Shown piece by piece: positions 1 to 6,737 of a stretch of 64,000 nt of DNA. The first letter of the stretch is position 1; each line of letters begins with the position of its first letter. This DNA comes from Clostridiales bacterium Firm_16 (GTDB lineage Bacteria; Bacillota; Clostridia; Saccharofermentanales; Saccharofermentanaceae): NCBI GenBank assembly GCA_001604185.1, contig LVAV01000032.1, positions 1-64,000 on the forward strand, given 5' to 3'. The position numbers and the translations under genes were made by a program. The notes under the pieces are model-generated. The model did no database searches, was not told the DNA's origin, and worked only from the letters and a program-made list of their open reading frames with translations.

Positions 1-60
1 GGTGGTTTTTTGTTTCGCACGCTTCCTTCCTCGCGTGCTCAACGGAGTCACGACTCCACA
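1..60. other. Cluster of short inverted repeats at window edge
   Basis: Two small inverted repeats lie here: GCACGC/GCGTGC at 17-38 and GGAGTC/GACTCC at 44-57. Neither is followed by a clear T-run on either strand. They may belong to a gene outside the window. No coding region is visible. Confidence 0.3.
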
Positions 61-61
61 A

Positions 62-97
62 CAAAAAAGGAGCTGTGTCCGAAAACACAGCTCCTTG
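62..97 (-). terminator. Intrinsic terminator of the xylanase gene
   Basis: The stem GGAGCTGTGT/ACACAGCTCC (69-94) is followed on the minus strand by a run of T (complement of A at 63-68). It lies about 26 bases past the xylanase stop codon. Confidence 0.85.
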
Positions 98-122
98 AAG
101 AATCTAAGGATTCAACAACTCA

Positions 123-2297
123 TTACTCGACAACGTCAAAGTGAATGTTATCCAGATAGTAATCATCTGTAACTTCAGTTGTCTCCCAGTAGAGTCTCAG
201 AGTATCCAGCTGAGGTACTTCGTACTCACCGGCCTTGGTAACCCACTTAGCACCGGTCATATCGAGTTCACCCTCAACAAGTACCCAATCTCCGCTGCTT
301 GTGTCAATATCCTCAATATGAGGCCACAGATCAGCGATATCTGCTGTGAAGGAAACCTTAGCAGCAGTTGTCTTGATTGCGAAGGAATACTTGATCTTCT
401 TTCCGATGAAACGGGAAGCGTCTACTGTGTAACCATCCCATGTCTCAGAAGCACCGGAAACGAGCAGGCACTTCTTGCCTTCGTTCGGGTTGTCCTCAAC
501 AACTTTCAGTGTAACACCTGCACGAGGAGCACCAACGAACTTATCGTTCTCATAATCCTCTGCGAACGGATCGCCTTCCTTCGGCGGTTCAACATAATCA
601 GCCGGCTTCTCGAGCTCGCCGCCCTTCTTCGCATTGATAACGCCCTGGAATGCAGGCTTTGCATTCAGTTCGCCTGTGAAGAGGACCGGAGTCTCAGCAG
701 AACGCCAGGAACCGGCATCAGTCAGACCCCAGATCGTAACACTCTCGATCTTGTATCCTTCAGCCTTTGCCTTCAGGAGTTCTGTGAACAGTGTCTGATA
801 GTAAACACCCTGATCGTAATCCGGGTTGGAAGAAGCTCTTACTGCATTTACGTCAAGCTCTGTTACATGGATAACGACCTTGAGCTCATCAGCATACTTC
901 TTGAGGGAACCGATGTAGCTTTCCATCGGAACCGGGCTGGAAATGTGAGACTGCAGACCCATACCATCAAGGTTACCGGCTTCTGCGATCGGCTTGAGGA
1001 CCTCGATAATCTTATCACGCTTCTTCTCTACATACTCGTTATAGTCGTTATAGAAGAGCTTAATGTCTTTGCCTGCATACTTTCTTGCATACTCGAACGC
1101 ATACTGGAGGAAATCGTCACCGATTGTCTTTGTCCAGTTGCTCTCACGGAGATTGTAAGAATCGTCAACACACTCGTTAGCAACGTCAAATGCATAGAAC
1201 ACATCTGGATACTCTGCATTGATGTATTCAAATACAGACTTGATGTAGTTCTCCATACGCTTGAGCATCAGCTCACGGCTGGCAAGCTTGCCTTCTGTAT
1301 CATAGTTCTCATAGAAGAACCAATCCGGTGTCTGGCTGTGCCAGATTAATGTATGACCACGCATCTTGATGCCGTTTTCCTTAGCAAAATCAAGGATCGG
1401 CTTACAAGCATCAAACTTTACTGCCGGGCTCTCGTTATACTTAGCCGGGTCAGCCAGTGTCGTAGCAGAATCAAGAACGTTCTCAGGCTTCATCTCATTC
1501 TCACAAGTGATAGAGTTGAACTCCTTAACGATGAGATCCTTGAATTCTGTGTGCTCATTATTGATGGTAGAGATCGGTACGCAGCAACCGATCATGAAAT
1601 CATCTTTATAGATTTCCTTCAGAGACTCATAGGAAGAAGTATCAGCGATCTTCATCTCTTCCTTCTGAGTAGGATCAACATAATCACCGTTTACAGTGAT
1701 GTACATATAATCGCAGAAGATATCGATCGTGTCACCACTCTCGAGATAGATGTATACATTCTCGGCATTAAGCGGAATGTTTGTTGTAACGGTCTCCTCA
1801 ACAAACTCGTTACAATCCATTACAGTGTAGAGATTGCTGTACGTTGTATTGCCCATTGTATCGAACTGCAGGGAAATAATAACTCTTCCACCCTTGCTCT
1901 TTACTCTGGTACGTACGGTAACTTCATTACCTGCAAATTCATTAGCCGGGAAGTTAACGCCATTCCAGTTCTCAGTACGTCCACCTACGTGAAGTACTTT
2001 GCCGTTCGCCTTGTCAGCATCCTCTTCGGTAACAGAGACAGTATCGCCACGAGCGACATACTTGATGTCATCATCACCAAAGTCTTCCAAGTAGGCCGGG
2101 ACGCCATCCTTGACTTCAGGCTTCGAAACTTCTACCTGTTCATAGGTTCCTGTCGGCTCAGTTGTTTCAACTGACGGCGGATACCAACCCTGAAGGGAGA
2201 TAGAAGTTGATTCTTCTGTTTTGTTACATGCGGTAAGTGCCATTGAAGACAACATTGCCATGGACAAAACAGCAGCTACAACCTTCTGTTTTTTCAT
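123..2297 (-). CDS. GH10 endo-beta-1,4-xylanase lipoprotein flanked by two CBM-like modules
   Basis: Predicted to cleave internal beta-1,4-xylose links of xylan at the cell surface. The first 24 residues are a lipoprotein signal ending in the lipobox LTAC, so the enzyme should be anchored through Cys24. Residues of about 70-205 and 580-720 resemble beta-sandwich carbohydrate-binding modules of the CBM22/CBM4_9 type. The GH10 barrel lies between (about 225-560), with GHTLIWHSQTPDW, the acid/base Glu375 in DVANE (usually DVVNE), the nucleophile Glu480 in HVTELDVN, and WGLTDAGSWR. The ATG at 2297 is chosen because GGAGG sits 8 bases upstream; an in-frame ATG five codons earlier overlaps that site. 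It has its own promoter with a palindromic operator and its own terminator. Family assignment is firm; the CBM family number is not. Confidence 0.93.
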   Translation of the reverse strand: MKKQKVVAAVLSMAMLSSMALTACNKTEESTSISLQGWYPPSVETTEPTGTYEQVEVSKPEVKDGVPAYLEDFGDDDIKYVARGDTVSVTEEDADKANGKVLHVGGRTENWNGVNFPANEFAGNEVTVRTRVKSKGGRVIISLQFDTMGNTTYSNLYTVMDCNEFVEETVTTNIPLNAENVYIYLESGDTIDIFCDYMYITVNGDYVDPTQKEEMKIADTSSYESLKEIYKDDFMIGCCVPISTINNEHTEFKDLIVKEFNSITCENEMKPENVLDSATTLADPAKYNESPAVKFDACKPILDFAKENGIKMRGHTLIWHSQTPDWFFYENYDTEGKLASRELMLKRMENYIKSVFEYINAEYPDVFYAFDVANECVDDSYNLRESNWTKTIGDDFLQYAFEYARKYAGKDIKLFYNDYNEYVEKKRDKIIEVLKPIAEAGNLDGMGLQSHISSPVPMESYIGSLKKYADELKVVIHVTELDVNAVRASSNPDYDQGVYYQTLFTELLKAKAEGYKIESVTIWGLTDAGSWRSAETPVLFTGELNAKPAFQGVINAKKGGELEKPADYVEPPKEGDPFAEDYENDKFVGAPRAGVTLKVVEDNPNEGKKCLLVSGASETWDGYTVDASRFIGKKIKYSFAIKTTAAKVSFTADIADLWPHIEDIDTSSGDWVLVEGELDMTGAKWVTKAGEYEVPQLDTLRLYWETTEVTDDYYLDNIHFDVVE

Positions 2298-2356
2298 CTT
2301 TCGTTCCTCCATTTTCTCACGATCGTATACGACCGCAAAATAATTGTTTCGTAATC

Positions 2357-2385
2357 ATATTAGCCGAAAGATGATGTTCCTGCAA
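2357..2385 (-). promoter_or_regulatory. Sigma-A-type promoter of the xylanase gene
   Basis: TTGCAG (complement of 2380-2385), a 17-base spacer, then TAATAT (complement of 2357-2362). Transcription would start near 2350, about 50 bases before the start codon. Confidence 0.7.
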
Positions 2386-2392
2386 TGCTTTT

Positions 2393-2410
2393 TTCGAAAT
2401 CGATTTCGAA
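2393..2410. promoter_or_regulatory. Perfect 18-bp palindrome, candidate LacI/CcpA-type operator
   Basis: TTCGAAATCGATTTCGAA is a perfect inverted repeat centred on CG. It ends 7 bases upstream of the xylanase -35 box. The core AAATCGATTT has the AA-n-CG-n-TT layout of LacI-family and cre operators. Its position suggests control of the xylanase by sugar supply; the regulator itself is not in the window. Confidence 0.55.
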
Positions 2411-2422
2411 TTATTGTGAAGA

Positions 2423-2797
2423 TTATTCTTTGTGTTCTTTCATATGTTTTTTGATCTGAGAAAACGTCTTATCACTGATATCATGCTCGATCCTGCAAGC
2501 GTCCTCTGCCGCCGTTTTCGCATCCACACCAAGCTTGATCAAAATATCCGTCAATACGACGTGTCTTTCATAGATACGGGTAGCGATGCGCTTGCCAGGC
2601 TTAGTCAAAGTGATGAAACCGTCACCGTCAACATCGATCAGTTCTTTACCTTTGAGGACACCCATGGCACGGCTGACACTAGGCTTGGAAAGATTCATCT
2701 CACGGGCAATGTCTATCGACCGTACACTTCCGGTACGATTGGACAGTACAAGGATCGTTTCAAGGTAGTTTTCACCAGATTCATAAATGCCATCCAT
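2423..2797 (-). CDS. DtxR/MntR-family metal-dependent transcriptional regulator
   Basis: A 124-residue regulator with an N-terminal winged helix (about 5-65: GSVRSIDIAREMNLSKPSVSRAM) and the metal-binding dimerisation helices. The ligand motif C-R-x-E-H (ACRIEHDIS) matches the DtxR primary site, and RHVVLTDIL carries the conserved His. It ends without the C-terminal SH3-like domain, as do MntR-type members. Such proteins repress iron or manganese uptake genes when metal is bound; no metal transporter is in the window, so the target is unknown. GGGAGG lies just upstream of the ATG. It follows a small membrane-protein gene by 27 bases and may be co-transcribed with it. Confidence 0.9.
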   Translation of the reverse strand: MDGIYESGENYLETILVLSNRTGSVRSIDIAREMNLSKPSVSRAMGVLKGKELIDVDGDGFITLTKPGKRIATRIYERHVVLTDILIKLGVDAKTAAEDACRIEHDISDKTFSQIKKHMKEHKE

Positions 2798-2824
2798 ATC
2801 ATAATCCTCCCAGATCGATAACTA

Positions 2825-3364
2825 TTACGACGCTAATGCATCGAATATATCCGTAATATAATTGCCGGATCCGCCTATGCCGTTTCCGGCAGAAAGAACG
2901 GAGTATACACTTTCCGGATCGACCTTCCAGTTCCCGGCTTTGTAATTAAATGTAAAAGTACTTGTGGCCTTGACCGTGGTCGGAAGTTCCATCTCCACCG
3001 TGACCAGTCCGATATCGTCATATACTTCGCACTTCTGAATCGTGTAAGAAACACCTTGAAGCACGTACTTTCTTGCATCCTCTTCTTCTTCAACATCTGC
3101 CTTGCCAAGAGTCCTACAGAGATCTACTGCAGAACCTTTATCAAGTTTCAGATCATCTTTATTCTCCTTGTAGTTAGACCAGGAGTCCTTCCCGTCTTTT
3201 TCCGCTCCGTACTCCTTCATAATGTATTCAACGCAGCCCTTCATTAAAGCTTTCGAGCTAGACGGACCATGTTCTGAAAAAAGACTTACAACAAAGATCG
3301 CAATTACAATTACAACTATTGCAATGCCGCAGACAATATACTTTTTATTTACACCTTCAAGCAT
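2825..3364 (-). CDS. Membrane-anchored protein of unknown function (NTF2-like outer domain)
   Basis: A 179-residue protein: short cytoplasmic start, one transmembrane segment at about 8-29, then an acidic outer domain ending in VTVEMELPTT...TFNYKAGNWKVDPES. That ending (a beta strand, then x-W-x-V/L-D) recalls the DUF4878/NTF2-like fold often found in small Gram-positive membrane proteins. It resembles the neighbour at 3455-3970. The ATG at 3364 is chosen because GGGGG lies 8 bases upstream; longer in-frame starts would run through a terminator hairpin. The function is unknown. Confidence 0.7.
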   Translation of the reverse strand: MLEGVNKKYIVCGIAIVVIVIAIFVVSLFSEHGPSSSKALMKGCVEYIMKEYGAEKDGKDSWSNYKENKDDLKLDKGSAVDLCRTLGKADVEEEEDARKYVLQGVSYTIQKCEVYDDIGLVTVEMELPTTVKATSTFTFNYKAGNWKVDPESVYSVLSAGNGIGGSGNYITDIFDALAS

Positions 3365-3380
3365 TTCTATTCCCCCAATA

Positions 3381-3410
3381 TAAAAAGCGAAGTGAAAACC
3401 TCGCTTTTTA
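3381..3410 (-). terminator. Hairpin terminator between two small membrane-protein genes
   Basis: TAAAAAGCGA/TCGCTTTTTA forms a symmetric A/T-flanked stem that can stop transcription from the upstream gene (3455-3970). It also excludes the longer start for the downstream gene. Confidence 0.65.
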
Positions 3411-3454
3411 TAATACAATATATCAGGGAAATTGAACAGTTTCATTTTCATTGC

Positions 3455-3970
3455 TCATCCGAACATTTTTTCGAGCGAATCAAAATCCTCCATATCACAT
3501 TCTTTTCCATCAATTACGATCTTACGGACAAAATCTTTCGAATTATCCAAAGTCCATTCATCATCAACCAGCATATACACCAAAGTCATTTCGCAAGTAT
3601 GCTCCTCGTGGAAGATGCAGATCGTAACCTCAGCTTGATCCCCATCAACTTTGGTATCTTTGATCTGGTAAGAAGCATCCTTAACCTTCAGCTTAACATC
3701 TGCCGAATTATCGTCCGCATTTTCATCCTCTTCCACCTCGTCCGAAGCGAATACACTTTTATAATGTGTACTCGAATTCGAGCTGGTCCGGCTTTCAACA
3801 GAACTCTCATTCTCTGCGATCTCCCTGCAGCCGGCAACCGCCATGGTCTTATTGACACACTCAATAACCCTGGCTTTCTTCATTCGATTATCCTGAACCA
3901 CCCCGACTACGATCATAAAAAGAACGATTACAACCATTAGAACGGAACACAATACATAGGATCTCTTCAT
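3455..3970 (-). CDS. Membrane-anchored protein of unknown function, similar to its neighbour
   Basis: A 171-residue protein with one N-terminal membrane segment (about 4-25) and an outer domain. A Ser/Thr- and Asp/Glu-rich stretch (about 55-90) precedes a module reading VKDASYQIKDTKVDGDQAEVTICIF...EWTLDNSKDF, parallel to VSYTIQKCEVYDDIGLVTVEMEL...NWKVDPES in the protein at 2825-3364, so the two look like paralogues. AAGGAG lies 6 bases before the ATG at 3970. Its promoter shares an unusual element with two cell-wall hydrolase genes (see 4004-4047), which hints at an envelope role. That is inference only. Confidence 0.72.
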   Translation of the reverse strand: MKRSYVLCSVLMVVIVLFMIVVGVVQDNRMKKARVIECVNKTMAVAGCREIAENESSVESRTSSNSSTHYKSVFASDEVEEDENADDNSADVKLKVKDASYQIKDTKVDGDQAEVTICIFHEEHTCEMTLVYMLVDDEWTLDNSKDFVRKIVIDGKECDMEDFDSLEKMFG

Positions 3971-4003
3971 GCAAATCTCCTTAACCACTTTTCAACCGTC
4001 TTA

Positions 4004-4047
4004 ATAGTAACATCGTGTGGAGTATTTGTAAACGGATTGTGAACAAT
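4004..4047 (-). promoter_or_regulatory. Promoter with NlpC-type upstream element
   Basis: TTTACA (complement of 4027-4032), a 17-base spacer and TACTAT (complement of 4004-4009). The -35 box is embedded in TGTAAACGGATTGTGAACAAT (4027-4047, plus strand). This is a variant, with two single-base insertions, of the element at 53714-53733 and 55281-55300. Confidence 0.55.
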
Positions 4048-4155
4048 TATGAACATAATTTAAACACAGAATCGTAAATTCGACATTCGATGCGTTTCTC
4101 ACAGAAATTTGATGTCTTGTACCCGTCTGTTCCAAAACACAACTATTGCTGCAGA

Positions 4156-4189
4156 AAACAAAAAAAGCACCCTTCATTACGAAGGGTGC
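4156..4189 (-). terminator. Intrinsic terminator of the zinc-ribbon membrane-protein gene
   Basis: Stem GCACCCTTC/GAAGGGTGC (4167-4189) with a 5-base loop, followed on the minus strand by a T-run (complement of A at 4161-4166). Confidence 0.88.
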
Positions 4190-4207
4190 CGGAAATAATG
4201 GCGATAC

Positions 4208-5077
4208 TTATTTCTTATTTCTTTTGAGTTCGAATGCATTGCCTTCGATTCCCTTCACGTTTTCACGATAGCACTGCTCTCTGTCTTCATAGGAATCATT
4301 ATGCCAGGAACTCTTGCCCTTCGTGATTGCACGAGGGTTATAATCGGAATGGAGAGTTCCATCACTCTTAAGCTTAATGTTATCAAAATAGCAACCATCG
4401 TATGTAACTTTAGTCTCGTCGGACGCGGTGTATGTCAGTTTAAACAGAATCACGATCCTGTTTTTTCTAGATGAAGAATTCGTAATCAGATAAGCGCTGT
4501 CGTACTCTGCGCTCTCCAGAGTATACGTTTTCTTCTTTTTATTTACGCTGGTCTCAGTCACTCCTTTTTCCTTTTTGGAAAGGATATTCGAATTCGCAGA
4601 GTCAATCATGGTCTCAAGAACATCATCGGTAACATCAGTTACTTTCACATCATAAGGACTGGCCTTGGTAGCTTTCGCCGAAGCGATGATCTCACTGAAT
4701 GTAGGAATCACGCCCCAACGAACACTGAGCTTATAGCTGCCATAGAAGAATCCGATCACCAACAACAAAGCAAAAAGTTTCGAAATACGTGAAGTAATAG
4801 CTCTGGAAATACTCTTCTTAGTCTCCCGACGATTGTATCTCTTCTCGGCAGCAATCCTGGACTGCTCTTCCTGCCTATGGCGAAGTTCAAGCAATTCCTT
4901 CTCGTGCTCAAACTCACGTTGTGCTCTCTCTTCTTCCGTCTGAAGCTTTTCGTACTCGACATCCGAGGAATCATAATCAATTCCAAAAGCACTGCCACAA
5001 GACTTGCAGAACAGATTATCACCGACTCTTTCGAGGAGTCCATTACAATTGGGACAAGTAAGATTGACCAGTTTCAT
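4208..5077 (-). CDS. Zinc-ribbon, coiled-coil, single-pass membrane protein
   Basis: A 289-residue protein of unknown function. It opens with a zinc ribbon (TCPNC...FCKSC, residues 8-27), followed by a charged coiled coil (about 40-88, many Glu/Arg/Gln), one membrane segment (about 100-117) and an outer domain of about 165 residues with no motif I recognise. The layout suggests a cytoplasmic metal-binding head and an external sensor or scaffold part. The protein at 15618-16247 starts the same way (MKLV-LTC-C) but ends in several membrane segments. AGGAG lies 7 bases upstream of the ATG, and an extended -10 promoter sits at 5115-5123. It is a single-gene unit with its own terminator. Confidence 0.78.
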   Translation of the reverse strand: MKLVNLTCPNCNGLLERVGDNLFCKSCGSAFGIDYDSSDVEYEKLQTEEERAQREFEHEKELLELRHRQEEQSRIAAEKRYNRRETKKSISRAITSRISKLFALLLVIGFFYGSYKLSVRWGVIPTFSEIIASAKATKASPYDVKVTDVTDDVLETMIDSANSNILSKKEKGVTETSVNKKKKTYTLESAEYDSAYLITNSSSRKNRIVILFKLTYTASDETKVTYDGCYFDNIKLKSDGTLHSDYNPRAITKGKSSWHNDSYEDREQCYRENVKGIEGNAFELKRNKK

Positions 5078-5114
5078 ACGATTTCTCCTGTCATATGTGG
5101 TTTTGATCGTCTTG

Positions 5115-5123
5115 ATTATAGCA
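5115..5123 (-). promoter_or_regulatory. Extended -10 promoter (TGCTATAAT)
   Basis: TGCTATAAT on the minus strand, about 38 bases before the start of the zinc-ribbon gene. No good -35 box is seen, which fits an extended -10 promoter. Confidence 0.55.
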
Positions 5124-5161
5124 TAACAAAACGCCCACTATTACGGCACTTTTAGCAAAAT

Positions 5162-5197
5162 AAAAATCCGTAAATACCGCTAACAGTATCTACGGAT
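5162..5197 (-). terminator. Terminator of tRNA-Pro
   Basis: The stem ATCCGTAGATAC/GTATTTACGGAT (with a mismatch) is followed by TTTTATTTT on the minus strand, directly after the tRNA. Confidence 0.75.
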
Positions 5198-5201
5198 TAT
5201 A

Positions 5202-5277
5202 TGGTCGGAGTGGCGAGACTCGAACTCGCGGCCTCTTGCTCCCGAAGCAAGCACTCTACCACCTGAGCCACACCCCG
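5202..5277 (-). tRNA. tRNA-Pro (anticodon CGG)
   Basis: The minus strand reads CGGGGTGTGGCTCAG... with a 7-bp acceptor stem (CGGGGTG/CACTCCG, one G-T pair), an anticodon stem CTTGC/GCAAG around loop TTCGGGA (anticodon CGG, reading CCG proline codons), a T arm with GTTCGAGTC, and an encoded CCA end. It has its own consensus promoter and terminator. Confidence 0.97.
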
Positions 5278-5293
5278 ACGCGTGAACCACTAA

Positions 5294-5322
5294 ATAATAC
5301 TTCTAAATTCGTAGTGTGTCAA
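5294..5322 (-). promoter_or_regulatory. Consensus promoter of tRNA-Pro
   Basis: TTGACA (complement of 5317-5322), a 17-base spacer and TATTAT (complement of 5294-5299), ending 16 bases before the mature tRNA 5' end. Confidence 0.85.
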
Positions 5323-5398
5323 CAACATTCTGAAAACTTTGCCGAAAGAATTATTTTTTCAAAATCATCCTGGCATGCCCCCATTTCAGTGGCTTTCA

Positions 5399-5427
5399 TT
5401 GCTTTTGATATCAAAAAAAGTTATAAT
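5399..5427 (+). promoter_or_regulatory. Promoter of the lipoprotein gene with a palindrome in the spacer
   Basis: TTGCTT (5399-5404), a 17-base spacer and TATAAT (5422-5427). The perfect palindrome TTTTGATATCAAAA (5403-5416) overlaps the -35 box and fills most of the spacer, a classic position for a repressor site. Confidence 0.65.
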
Positions 5428-5474
5428 TTTGATATACCAGAGGATTCGAAAGTCAAGTCATAAAGGAGTTTCCT

Positions 5475-6653
5475 ATGAGAAAACAGCTAAGAAAACTAAT
5501 ATCGACCATGCTCGTTTTTTCTCTTCTCTTTACTCTTGTATCCTGTAAGGATAAGAAGGAAGATGAGAATGCTTTGAACTCGGAGATCGTTGAGGTCGTT
5601 GAAACCTACTTCGGTTATCTGTCCAAGTGCAAATTCAGCAAGATCAAGAAAATGGTATCCGATTCTTCATCTTTCGATAAAGACTGGGATAACGATGAAT
5701 CCGATCTGCTTGATAGTTATCTGGCTACCGTTCAGTACGAAATAACCAAAACTACCGGTGGCAAGGATGACAAACGTGGTCAGGCAACCGTGAAACTTAC
5801 ATTCGTGGATCTAGACGCAATCACAACAGATCTCAAGAAAAAGGACGGCTTTGATGTAAACGACATTATTGATGGTGTCAAGGACAAGAAAGCTCCGACA
5901 ACCAGCGAGAAAGTCAAGATCACCCTGACCCAGGACGATGGCTGGACAATCAAGGATGACGAGACAGTCTACGATGCACTGATGTACTACTTTGAAGATG
6001 CCATCGAAGCAGCGACCACGACGATCAAAACGCCGACAACGACCACTACAGAAGAAACCACTACTGAAGCGACAACTGCAGAAATCACCACACAATCTAC
6101 TGAGGAAACGACCGTTCCTACTACCAAAGATACGGATGATACCAGTGATACAGATGACACCGATGATACAGACGAATCTTTCCCGGAAACCAAACCACAT
6201 CCGGGTCTTGTAGACAAGCATGTCATTGATCTTGATGCCGCCGTGAAAGTCTTAAAGAGTCACGGATACGAGGTCGATCTGGAGGGCGAGGACGACGAGC
6301 AAGGCTTCTTCACCCAGAGCAGAGATCAGGACTACTTTGTTATGTACTTAGTCTGCAAAGACAAGGAGACATTCCAATCAGATTATCTTGCCGAGTTAGA
6401 TGACCTTATCTATGGCGATTTCTATATGCATATGGGTAAAGTTACCGACCAATGGAATAAGAACACGCACAACATCTATAGTGAGAACAATGCAGCTTAC
6501 AACGGCTCTTCTATCGATCTTTATGTTTACTATGACGAGGATACATTGGTATTAGTAGGTATCCAGCAGCTTCCACAGGCAGATCCACCGGAAGACTATT
6601 ATATCATCGTAGAGCAACTCGGTCTTTGGGATTTCGGCATTGATTACGATTGA
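5475..6653 (+). CDS. Lipoprotein of unknown function with a Thr/Asp-rich linker
   Basis: A 392-residue lipoprotein: signal peptide with lipobox LVSC (Cys24), an NTF2/DUF4878-like module (about 35-165, ending DDGWTIKDDETVYDAL), a Thr-rich then Asp-rich linker (about 175-235) and a C-terminal domain (about 240-390) with no recognised motif. The first module recalls the small membrane proteins at 2825-3364 and 3455-3970. AAGGAG sits 6 bases before the ATG. The gene is a single unit: it has its own promoter and shares a bidirectional terminator with convergent thrS. The function is unknown; an outer-surface location is well supported. Confidence 0.85.
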   Translation: MRKQLRKLISTMLVFSLLFTLVSCKDKKEDENALNSEIVEVVETYFGYLSKCKFSKIKKMVSDSSSFDKDWDNDESDLLDSYLATVQYEITKTTGGKDDKRGQATVKLTFVDLDAITTDLKKKDGFDVNDIIDGVKDKKAPTTSEKVKITLTQDDGWTIKDDETVYDALMYYFEDAIEAATTTIKTPTTTTTEETTTEATTAEITTQSTEETTVPTTKDTDDTSDTDDTDDTDESFPETKPHPGLVDKHVIDLDAAVKVLKSHGYEVDLEGEDDEQGFFTQSRDQDYFVMYLVCKDKETFQSDYLAELDDLIYGDFYMHMGKVTDQWNKNTHNIYSENNAAYNGSSIDLYVYYDEDTLVLVGIQQLPQADPPEDYYIIVEQLGLWDFGIDYD

Positions 6654-6676
6654 CCCTCTCCCTTCCACAGATTGAA

Positions 6677-6713
6677 AAGGACCTGTCCTTCGCCAAGCGA
6701 AAGACAGGTCCTT
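6677..6713. terminator. Bidirectional terminator between the lipoprotein gene and thrS
   Basis: Stem AAGGACCTGTC/GACAGGTCCTT with T-rich sequence after it on the plus strand (TCTTTTCT) and TTTTC after it on the minus strand, between convergent genes. Confidence 0.85.
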
Positions 6714-6737
6714 CTTTTCTATTCGTTTAATACAAAC

